Assembly (NCBI GenBank): GCA_018241865.1
Contig: JAFECY010000324.1
Span: 1 to 13,532, forward strand
From: Pseudomonadota bacterium
Lineage (GTDB): Bacteria > Pseudomonadota > Gammaproteobacteria > Burkholderiales > Burkholderiaceae_D
Length of the DNA: 13,532 nucleotides
Reading direction: 5' to 3'
How positions within the stretch are numbered: position 1 is the first letter of the stretch; the number at the start of each line of letters is the position of its first letter. Made by a program: the position numbers and the translations under genes. Below are positions 7,775 through 13,532 of the stretch, piece by piece. The notes beneath the pieces were generated by a model that searched no databases, was not told the DNA's origin, and worked only from the letters and a program-made list of their open reading frames with translations.

Positions 7775-8742
7775 GTGCGCTCCTCGTTTGCCACGTTTTT
7801 CAGCCACAATCCACCCGCCGCCGACATGCCGATGATGAGCATGCCAATCAGTAAGAAAGCGCCGGCTTCCATGCGATCCATGATGCGTACTAGGATGACA
7901 GTCATCACCATGATGGCGCTCAATACACCGCCGGCCAGCACGAATACATCGGCCAGACGATGACGGTAATAAACATAAGCGACGGCCATCCAAACGCAAT
8001 ACGCCAGCACGGCATACAGCCGGCCGGAACCGTGGTGATCGAGCACCGCCCAAATCATCAGGGTAGTGATGAGGCCGCCGCTGGCAGTGGCCACCACGCG
8101 CACCGACCAGCGTTCGCGCAGCCAGGCCAAACCCATTTGCGCCGCGCCTTCCCAGACCAGCAGCGCAGCGGTGTTCAGGGCGAACAGTGTCCACAATTTT
8201 CGCTCGGTGCTGAATATCCAACCGAAGAATCCGCCGAAAGTCTGGAAATAAAAAATCGTGGCGAGATTAAGCAAGGCCAGCCACACCAGCCACAGCACGC
8301 CAAAGCGGCCGACCACTATCCACGGCAGCACCGCCAGCGCCCACACGGCGAACAATTCATACGTGTCGGCACCGGTCTGGTAGGTTTGCCCGACCAGCGC
8401 CAGCAAGGCTCCGGTCAGCAGGGTCGCCATCAACAAGACCGCCTTGCCCGCCAGCTTTTCTAAATCAAGCCGCCAGCAAAATACGAGGCTGGTGACGATC
8501 AGCATTTCGACTAGGCCGAACTTGGCGTAGCGCCCCATGGCTTGCCAGTTGTAGGCGAAAAAGAAGATGACGGCGGCGGCGCAAAAGACCGTGCCGAGCC
8601 AGAGCGTGAGCTGATCGAAAAAACGTTTCCAGTCACGCGCGCCGGGCGTCACGCCGGTGAGTTGCAAGGCTTCCGCCAAACCGCCATGTCGCAATCGACC
8701 TTGCTCTATCCAGTGAAAAATCTCGCTGCGGGGTCCGCCCAT
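7771..8742 (-). CDS. DUF2157 polytopic membrane protein
   Basis: This 323-residue protein matches DUF2157. A cytoplasm-like N-terminal region (MGGPRSEIFHWIEQGRL...RDWKRFFDQLT, about 50 residues) is followed by about ten membrane segments, beginning with LWLGTVFCAAAVIFFFAYNW, and the conserved LVGQTYQTGADTYELFAVWALAVLPW typical of the family. The function is unknown. ATG at 8742 is chosen over an upstream in-frame start at 8802 because AAGGAGGG (8746-8753) lies just before it and the upstream residues are not hydrophobic or family-like. It is the first gene of the DUF2157-DUF4401-GDYXXLXY operon, with a 4-base ATGA overlap to the second gene. A candidate promoter lies at 8793-8821; acrR lies 123 bases upstream on the same strand. 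Confidence 0.92.
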   Translation of the reverse strand: MGGPRSEIFHWIEQGRLRHGGLAEALQLTGVTPGARDWKRFFDQLTLWLGTVFCAAAVIFFFAYNWQAMGRYAKFGLVEMLIVTSLVFCWRLDLEKLAGKAVLLMATLLTGALLALVGQTYQTGADTYELFAVWALAVLPWIVVGRFGVLWLVWLALLNLATIFYFQTFGGFFGWIFSTERKLWTLFALNTAALLVWEGAAQMGLAWLRERWSVRVVATASGGLITTLMIWAVLDHHGSGRLYAVLAYCVWMAVAYVYYRHRLADVFVLAGGVLSAIMVMTVILVRIMDRMEAGAFLLIGMLIIGMSAAGGLWLKNVANEERT

Positions 8743-8746
8743 ATGC

Positions 8747-8753
8747 CCTCCTT
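8747..8753 (-). promoter_or_regulatory. Strong ribosome binding site of the DUF2157 gene
   Basis: On the minus strand this reads AAGGAGG, a near-perfect anti-16S match, 4 bases before ATG at 8742. It decides the start codon in favour of 8742. Confidence 0.85.
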
Positions 8754-8761
8754 GGCAAAAC

Positions 8762-8781
8762 ACCGGCGTATGCGGGCCGGT
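8762..8781. other. Stem-loop in the DUF2157 leader
   Basis: ACCGGC (8762-8767) and GCCGGT (8776-8781) form a perfect 6-bp stem with an 8-base loop, extendable by three A-U pairs past one bulge. It would lie at the very 5' end of the operon mRNA, just ahead of the ribosome binding site, if the candidate promoter is right. It may stabilise the message or be chance. Confidence 0.35.
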
Positions 8782-8792
8782 TGTTGCCGTGA

Positions 8793-8821
8793 ATAGTAGC
8801 AAAGCAGGAGCAAGATGCCAG
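8793..8821 (-). promoter_or_regulatory. Candidate promoter of the DUF2157 operon
   Basis: On the minus strand a -35-like CTGGCA (8821-8816) and a -10-like TACTAT (8798-8793) are 17 bases apart, each matching consensus at four of six positions. The start would be near 8786, giving a leader of about 44 bases. This is plausible but not strong. Confidence 0.4.
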
Positions 8822-8865
8822 CCGGCGCGGACGCGGTATCGCCAAGCAATACAGCCGGTGGAAGA

Positions 8866-9498
8866 TCAGCGTCGCAGCGAAACAGCATGCCGCAGGGTGT
8901 CGATGCAGGCATCGACGAATCGCTCGGCATCGCGCGCGAGATCGAAACTATCGGGAGAAAACAGCCAATTATTGAGCAAGCCACTCCAACAAGCATGGAA
9001 CAAGTTGGCCGCTAGCCGAGTGTCTAGCGTGGCCGGCAATTGTTGTCTGGCGATCGCGTTTTGCACTATCCGTTCGATATTGTCGGTTGCGCCGTGAAAA
9101 CTTTGTTGCTGCAGGCGCACAATCTGGTCGGCGGTGTCGATGTATTCACAACGATGAAACAAAATGCCGAACACCTTGTGCGCGTGAACATTGCCGGCAG
9201 CTTCGCGCAACACATACAGACAGGTGGCGCGCAATTGGCCGAGCGGATCGTCGGCCTCCTGTTCGGCACTGGCTTGCACCATGGATTCCACCGGCAACCG
9301 CACCCGCTCGCACATGGCGACGAATAAATCGTCCTTATTCTTGAAATGCCAGTAGATCGCGCCACGCGTCACGGCGGCGGCGGCGGCGATGTCGGCCAAC
9401 GAGGTGCGCGCCACGCCTTGTTCATGGAAAACATCCTCCGCCGCATCGAGGATGCGACTGCGAGTTTCTTGCGCTTCTTCCTTGGTAGATCGGGCCAT
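8866..9498 (-). CDS. acrR: AcrR-type TetR-family repressor of the efflux operon
   Basis: This 210-residue repressor begins MARSTKEEAQETRSRILDAAEDVF, the characteristic start of AcrR/TtgR-type regulators. The helix-turn-helix is SLADIAAAAAVTRGAIYWHFKNKDDLF (33-59). The C-terminal ligand-binding half (for example HKVFGILFHRCEY, LFHACWSGLLNNWL) also resembles AcrR, whose family members bind diverse hydrophobic compounds and then release the pump promoter. ATG at 9498 is chosen on this N-terminal match; the in-frame extension to 9549 would run through the operator region. It is divergent from acrAB with a 211-base gap that contains a clear AcrR-like operator between two TATAAT boxes, so it should repress both itself and the pump. 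Confidence 0.94.
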   Translation of the reverse strand: MARSTKEEAQETRSRILDAAEDVFHEQGVARTSLADIAAAAAVTRGAIYWHFKNKDDLFVAMCERVRLPVESMVQASAEQEADDPLGQLRATCLYVLREAAGNVHAHKVFGILFHRCEYIDTADQIVRLQQQSFHGATDNIERIVQNAIARQQLPATLDTRLAANLFHACWSGLLNNWLFSPDSFDLARDAERFVDACIDTLRHAVSLRR

Positions 9499-9540
9499 GA
9501 TGACTAACTTGAACCGGCGTCCGACGCCGCGAAGATTGGC

Positions 9541-9546
9541 ATTATA
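9541..9546 (-). promoter_or_regulatory. -10 box of acrR
   Basis: On the minus strand this is a perfect TATAAT, placing the acrR start near 9535 and the leader at about 37 bases. The expected -35 position (9564-9569) is poor (CTATAT), as is common for promoters with a perfect -10. It overlaps the left end of the AcrR-like operator. Confidence 0.5.
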
Positions 9547-9568
9547 CATACACAGATGAATGTATATA
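9545..9568. promoter_or_regulatory. AcrR-like operator between acrR and acrA
   Basis: The 24-bp element starts TACATACA and ends GAATGTATATA; by eye it agrees with the known E. coli AcrR operator at about 19 of 24 positions. A second, perfect 7-bp inverted repeat in a shifted register (TATACAT at 9543-9549, ATGTATA at 9560-9566) overlaps it. It lies between the divergent -10 boxes and covers the -35 zone of both, so repressor binding should block both promoters. Confidence 0.75.
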
Positions 9569-9577
9569 GATTATAAT
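9549..9577 (+). promoter_or_regulatory. Sigma70 promoter of the acrAB operon
   Basis: A perfect -10 TATAAT (9572-9577) is preceded at 17 bases by TACACA (9549-9554), a four-of-six -35 match that lies within the operator. Transcription would start near 9584, leaving an unusually long leader of about 126 bases before the acrA ATG. Confidence 0.65.
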
Positions 9578-9612
9578 GTGCCCCGCAATCGATTCCGTTC
9601 CAGAATAAAACC

Positions 9613-9683
9613 GCAGCATCGTTTCGCTGCTCCCTCGTTTCAGTTTCAAGTAATCACGCCACGTCCCACTTCGGCGCGTGGCG
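9613..9683 (+). other. Leader region of acrA with two stem-loops
   Basis: Two inverted repeats lie in the untranslated leader: GCAGC/GCTGC (9613-9617 with 9626-9630, loop of 8) and CGCCACG/CGTGGCG (9657-9663 with 9677-9683, perfect 7-bp stem, loop of 13). The second ends 26 bases before the acrA start. Neither is followed by a U-tract, so attenuation is not obvious. A role in mRNA folding or stability is possible. The stretch is technically open in the acrA frame but reads as non-family protein. Confidence 0.4.
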
Positions 9684-9709
9684 CACTGTATTTATCGCGC
9701 GAGAAATTC

Positions 9710-10915
9710 ATGAATTCACTACCACGCCTTGCCCGCGTCACCATCACTGTTGCCATCATTTTCCTCATCGCCGGCTGCGGCGACAACAAGGGGAGTGCTG
9801 CGGGAGCGGGCGGCGCGCCGGCCGAAGTCGCCATCGTCACGATCGCGCCGCACAGTTTGACGTTGACCTCGGAATTGCCCGGCCGACTGGAAGCGACGCG
9901 GGTGGCGCAGGTACGGGCGCGCGTGCCAGGCGTGGTGCTGGAACGGGTGTTCCACGAAGGCGGCGATGTGAAAGCCGGCAGCGTGCTATACCGCATCGAC
10001 CCGGCTCCCTTCAAGGCAGCTTACAGCAGCGCCGCAGCCGTGCTGGCGCGCGCCGAAGCGAATCTGGCGCAGACCGCACTGAAGACGCAGCGTTACAAGC
10101 CATTGGTGGAAAGCCATGCCATCAGCAAGCAGGAATACGATGAAGCACTGACCGCAGAAAAACAGGCTGCCGCCGATGTCGCTGCCGCCAAAGCCGCGCA
10201 AGAAACCGCACGCTTGAACCTCGGTTACGCCACCGTCACCGCGCCCATCACCGGTCGTATCGGCCGCGCGCTGGTGACCGAAGGCGCGCTGGTCGGCCAA
10301 GGCGAAGCCACGCAACTGGCGCTGGTGCAACAGGTCGATCCGATCTACGTCACGCTGACCCAATCCAGCACCGATGTCTTGAAACTGAAAGAGGCATTAG
10401 CCAGCGGCCAATTGAAGAGCGTCGGCAACGGCGCGGCCAAGGTTACGTTGGTGACCGATGACGGCAAGCCTTATCCCTTGACCGGCAAGCTGCTGTTCTC
10501 CGACCTGACCGTGGATGAAAGCTCGGGCGCGGTGATTCTGCGCGCAGAGTTTCCCAATCCCGACAAACTGCTGATGCCGGGCATGTATGTGCGCGCCAAG
10601 CTGGAACAAGCGCTGAGCGAGAACGCCATCACCGTGCCGCTGCAAGCGGTACAGCGCGGCACCGATGGCGCCAGCGTGATGGTGGTCGGCACGGACAACA
10701 AGGTCAGTCTGCAACCCGTCAAGGCTGACCGCAGCGAAGGCAATAGCTGGGTCGTGACGCAGGGTCTGAAAGCCGGCGACCGCGTGATCGTCGAAGGCTT
10801 CCAGAAAACCCGGCCGGGCGGCACGGTCAAGCCGGTGGACTGGAAAGACCCGCTGATGAAAGCGGCGACTTCGACCGCTGCAGCCTCCGCGTCGGCTTCC
10901 GCCACGACCAAATAA
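9710..10915 (+). CDS. acrA: RND efflux periplasmic adaptor (AcrA/MexA type)
   Basis: This 401-residue membrane fusion protein links the RND pump to an outer-membrane channel. A lipoprotein signal is present: MNSLPRLARVTITVAIIFLIAGC with lipobox IAGC, so C23 should be lipidated. Next come the first half of a barrel-sandwich domain (VRARVPGVVLERVFHEGGDVKAGSVLYRIDP), an alpha-helical hairpin rich in A and E (about 105-170), then NLGYATVTAPITGRIGRALVTEGALV, and the conserved LMPGMYVRAKLEQAL with downstream membrane-proximal region. The Ala/Ser-rich tail is a common low-complexity end. ATG at 9710 is decided by the lipoprotein signal; GAG at 9701-9703 may be the ribosome binding site. The acrB start lies 12 bases after the stop. 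The promoter upstream is overlapped by an AcrR-like operator. Confidence 0.95.
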   Translation: MNSLPRLARVTITVAIIFLIAGCGDNKGSAAGAGGAPAEVAIVTIAPHSLTLTSELPGRLEATRVAQVRARVPGVVLERVFHEGGDVKAGSVLYRIDPAPFKAAYSSAAAVLARAEANLAQTALKTQRYKPLVESHAISKQEYDEALTAEKQAAADVAAAKAAQETARLNLGYATVTAPITGRIGRALVTEGALVGQGEATQLALVQQVDPIYVTLTQSSTDVLKLKEALASGQLKSVGNGAAKVTLVTDDGKPYPLTGKLLFSDLTVDESSGAVILRAEFPNPDKLLMPGMYVRAKLEQALSENAITVPLQAVQRGTDGASVMVVGTDNKVSLQPVKADRSEGNSWVVTQGLKAGDRVIVEGFQKTRPGGTVKPVDWKDPLMKAATSTAAASASASATTK

Positions 10916-10927
10916 GGAAGCCCGCTC

Positions 10928-13532
10928 ATGGCAAAGTTTTTCATTGACCGCCCGGTCTTCGCTTGGGTTATCGCCCTGTTCATCATCTTGGCCGGCGCGT
11001 TGGCGGTACGCACGCTGCCGGTGTCGCAATACCCGACCATCGCACCGCCTTCCATCGTGGTCACTGCCACCTATCCCGGCGCATCCGCACAAACGCTGGA
11101 CGACAGCGTCACCAGTTTGATCGAGCAGGAAATGAATGGCGCGGATGGTTTGCAATACATGGAGTCGCTCAGCCAAGCCAATGGCGTGACGCAAATCACC
11201 ATTACCTTCGTTCCCGGCACCAACCCTGATCTGGCGGCGGTCGATGTGCAGAACCGCATCAAGCGCGTCGAACCGCGTCTGCCGCAAGCGGTGATCCAGC
11301 AAGGCGTGCAAGTCAACAAAGCGCGCAGCAACTTCTTGTTGTTCGCCACGCTGTCGTCTTCCGATGGCCGGCTCGATCCGGTGGCGCTGGGCGATTATCT
11401 GTCGCGCAATGTGTTGAATGAAATCAAACGCGTGCCCGGTGTCGGCCAAGCACAATTGTTCGGCACCGAACGCGCGATGCGGATCTGGATCGATCCGCTC
11501 AAGCTCAATGGCTACAAGCTGACCGCAGCCGATGTCACCAGCGCCATCCGTGCGCAGAATGCCCAAGTCGGCTCTGGCACACTGGGCGATCTGCCCAGCC
11601 CGAGCGCGCAGCAAATCTCGGCCAGCGTGGTGGTGACGGGACAACTAACCGACGTCAAAGAATTTGGCGAGATCGTCTTGCGCGCCAATCCAGATGGCTC
11701 GACCGTGCGCTTGCGCGATGTCGCCCGCATCGAAATCGCTGGCCAGACTTATGCAACCGCGGCGCGCCTCGACGGCAAACCGACTTCCGCCATCGGCGTG
11801 CAACTATCGCCGACCGCCAATGCACTCGGTACCGCAACAGCGGTGCGCGCCAAGCTGAATGAATTGTCGAAATATTTCCCGGCCGGCGTGAAATACGACA
11901 TTCCTTACGACACCTCGCTATTCGTCAAAATTTCGATCGAGGAAGTGGTCAAGACGCTGCTGGAAGCAATCGTGTTGGTGTTTTTGGTGATGTATTTATT
12001 CCTGCAAAATATCCGCTACACCTTGATCCCGACCATCGTCGTGCCGGTGGCGCTGATGGGTACGTTTGCCGCGATGCAGGTATTCGGCTTCTCGATCAAC
12101 GTGCTGACCATGTTCGGCATGGTGCTGGCAATCGGCATTCTGGTCGATGACGCCATCGTGGTAGTGGAAAACGTCGAGCGCATCATGAGCGAGGAAGGAC
12201 TTTCGCCGCGCGAGGCAACCAGAAAAGCAATGGGGCAAATTACCAGCGCGATCATCGGCATCACGCTGGTGTTGATCGCGGTGTTCATTCCGATGGCTTT
12301 CTTCGGCGGCGCAGTGGGCGCGATCTACCGCCAGTTCTCGCTGTCGATGGTGTCGTCGATGGTGTTCTCGGCGCTGATGGCGCTGTCGCTGACGCCAGCG
12401 CTGTGCGCCACCATCCTGAAACCGGTAGAAGCCGGGCATCACCATGAGAAGACTGGCTTCTTCGGCTGGTTCAATCGCAACTTCCATCGCACTTCGACCA
12501 ATTACCAAAGCCTGATCGGCCGCATGCTCGGCAAGTCGATGCGTTACATGGTGGTGTACGGTGTGATTTTGGTATGCGTCGGCCTGCTGTATGCACGCCT
12601 GCCGTCCTCCTTCCTGCCGAGCGAAGATCAGGGCTACCTCATCACCAATATTCAGTTGCCACCGGGCGCGTCGGCCAATCGCACCTTGGAAGTATTGAAG
12701 CAAGTCGAAGATTATTATTTGAAGCAACCCGCCGTCGAACACGTCGTCGCGGTTACCGGCTTTTCCTTTTCCGGCAATGGCCAGAATGCCGGTCTGGCCT
12801 TCACGCCGCTGATCGACTGGAACAAACGCGGTGCCGACCAATCGGCGACGGCGATCGCCGGCCGGGCAATGGGAACCCTGTCGAAAATTCGCGACGCCAT
12901 CATCTTCCCACTCAACCCGCCGCCGATCCGCGAACTGGGCAATGCCGTCGGCTTCAATTTCCGCCTGCAAGATCGCGCCGGACTCGGTCACGATGCCTTG
13001 CTCGCCGCCCGTAATCAATTGCTCGACATGGCAAACAAGAGCAGCGTTTTGAAAAAAGGCGTGCGCTCGGAAGGCTTGGAAGACACCCCGCAACTGGAAT
13101 TGCAAATCGACCGCGACAAAGCCAATGCGCTCGGCCTGAGCTTTGCCGATATCAATACGACGCTGACGACTTCCATCGGTTCGTCGTATGTCAACGACTT
13201 CCCCAATCAAGGTCGGCAGCAGCGTGTGATCGTGCAAGCCGATGCGCCGCAACGTCTGCGCCCGGAAGATTTGATGCAGCTCTACGTGAAGAACAACAAG
13301 GGCGTAATGGTGCCGTTCTCCTCCTTCGCCAGCTCGCGCTGGGTGATCGGCCCGGTGCAACTGGTGCGTTTCAATGGCTATCCGGCCTATCGTATCGCTG
13401 GCGAAGCCGCACCCGGCCACAGTACCGGCGATGCGATGGCCGAGATGGAAAAGCTGGCGGCGCAACTGCCACCCGGCTTCGGCTTCGAGTGGACAGGACA
13501 GTCCTTCGAGGAAAAAACCTCCGGCTCGCAAG
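10928..13532 (+). CDS. acrB: RND multidrug efflux transporter, HAE1 family (3' end cut by window edge)
   Basis: This is a proton-driven inner-membrane drug pump of the AcrB/MexB type. It is open to the right edge: about 868 codons of an expected 1,040-1,060. The start MAKFFIDRPVFAWVIALFIIL is typical, and AAGGAAG (10914-10920) lies 7 bases ahead. The proton-relay aspartates D407 and D408 sit in GILVDDAIVVVENVER, at the same numbers as E. coli AcrB. Deep-pocket phenylalanines F136 and F178 are kept; in GFSFSGNGQNAGLAF the residues equivalent to F615, F617 and F628 are also kept, while the F610 equivalent is valine (residue 607, codon 12746-12748). SFLPSEDQGYLITNIQLPPGAS is another family landmark. 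It forms an operon with acrA; an outer-membrane partner gene could follow beyond the window. Confidence 0.97.
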   Translation, partial: MAKFFIDRPVFAWVIALFIILAGALAVRTLPVSQYPTIAPPSIVVTATYPGASAQTLDDSVTSLIEQEMNGADGLQYMESLSQANGVTQITITFVPGTNPDLAAVDVQNRIKRVEPRLPQAVIQQGVQVNKARSNFLLFATLSSSDGRLDPVALGDYLSRNVLNEIKRVPGVGQAQLFGTERAMRIWIDPLKLNGYKLTAADVTSAIRAQNAQVGSGTLGDLPSPSAQQISASVVVTGQLTDVKEFGEIVLRANPDGSTVRLRDVARIEIAGQTYATAARLDGKPTSAIGVQLSPTANALGTATAVRAKLNELSKYFPAGVKYDIPYDTSLFVKISIEEVVKTLLEAIVLVFLVMYLFLQNIRYTLIPTIVVPVALMGTFAAMQVFGFSINVLTMFGMVLAIGILVDDAIVVVENVERIMSEEGLSPREATRKAMGQITSAIIGITLVLIAVFIPMAFFGGAVGAIYRQFSLSMVSSMVFSALMALSLTPALCATILKPVEAGHHHEKTGFFGWFNRNFHRTSTNYQSLIGRMLGKSMRYMVVYGVILVCVGLLYARLPSSFLPSEDQGYLITNIQLPPGASANRTLEVLKQVEDYYLKQPAVEHVVAVTGFSFSGNGQNAGLAFTPLIDWNKRGADQSATAIAGRAMGTLSKIRDAIIFPLNPPPIRELGNAVGFNFRLQDRAGLGHDALLAARNQLLDMANKSSVLKKGVRSEGLEDTPQLELQIDRDKANALGLSFADINTTLTTSIGSSYVNDFPNQGRQQRVIVQADAPQRLRPEDLMQLYVKNNKGVMVPFSSFASSRWVIGPVQLVRFNGYPAYRIAGEAAPGHSTGDAMAEMEKLAAQLPPGFGFEWTGQSFEEKTSGSQ

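Noticed and set aside
7775..8221. N-terminal extension of the DUF4401 protein by 149 residues
   Set aside because: The extension lies out of frame inside DUF2157 and is rich in R, H and G; the start at 7774 has a good ribosome binding site and an ATGA overlap.
9560..9709. N-terminal extension of AcrA by 50 residues
   Set aside because: It would start within the operator and upstream of the predicted transcription start, and would bury the lipoprotein signal that begins at 9710.
10397..11644. Minus-strand open frame of 415 codons opposite acrA and acrB
   Set aside because: It spans the junction of two sure genes on the other strand and shows no domain or plausible start context.
11996..13531. 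Long minus-strand open frame of 511 codons opposite acrB
   Set aside because: It is a mirror of the acrB reading frame, with a composition rich in H, R, Q and D and no family features; acrB itself is unmistakable.

Overview
The window is ordinary-looking bacterial chromosome, GC-rich and densely packed. The gene set and codon use suggest a betaproteobacterium, probably Burkholderiales close to Oxalobacteraceae; this is inferred from the proteins and their order, since there is no rRNA or other marker. I see no insertion sequence, phage gene, CRISPR array, tRNA or rRNA, and no gene-free stretch longer than about 210 bases.

Left part, minus strand: uppP (undecaprenyl-diphosphatase) is followed 7 bases later by recQ, which runs off the left edge inside its HRDC domain. 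A small YkgJ-type cysteine-cluster protein lies upstream of uppP on the same strand and is divergent from a TetR regulator.

Centre-left, plus strand: the TetR regulator, a PIMT-like methyltransferase, a single-domain rhodanese and a TolC outer-membrane channel form a tight cluster, with gaps of 60, 7 and 21 bases. A good sigma70 promoter (TTGACG, 17 bases, TATATT) precedes the regulator. An inverted repeat lies over its -10 box and probable start, as expected for autorepression. If transcription reads through, this regulator would also set the level of the TolC duct.

Centre, minus strand: three uncharacterised envelope genes, DUF2157, DUF4401 and GDYXXLXY, are linked by ATGA and 8-base overlaps, each with a strong ribosome binding site.

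Right part: an acrR-type repressor (minus) is divergent from an acrAB-type RND efflux operon (plus); acrB is cut by the right edge at about residue 868. The gap between acrR and acrA holds a site closely resembling the E. coli AcrR operator, flanked by two perfect, divergent TATAAT boxes. The window thus carries two separately regulated efflux parts: a pump with its adaptor (acrAB) and an outer-membrane duct (tolC) about 5 kb away. No clearly new system is evident. The best leads are the regulated methyltransferase-rhodanese-tolC cluster, the non-canonical PIMT homologue and the DUF2157 trio.
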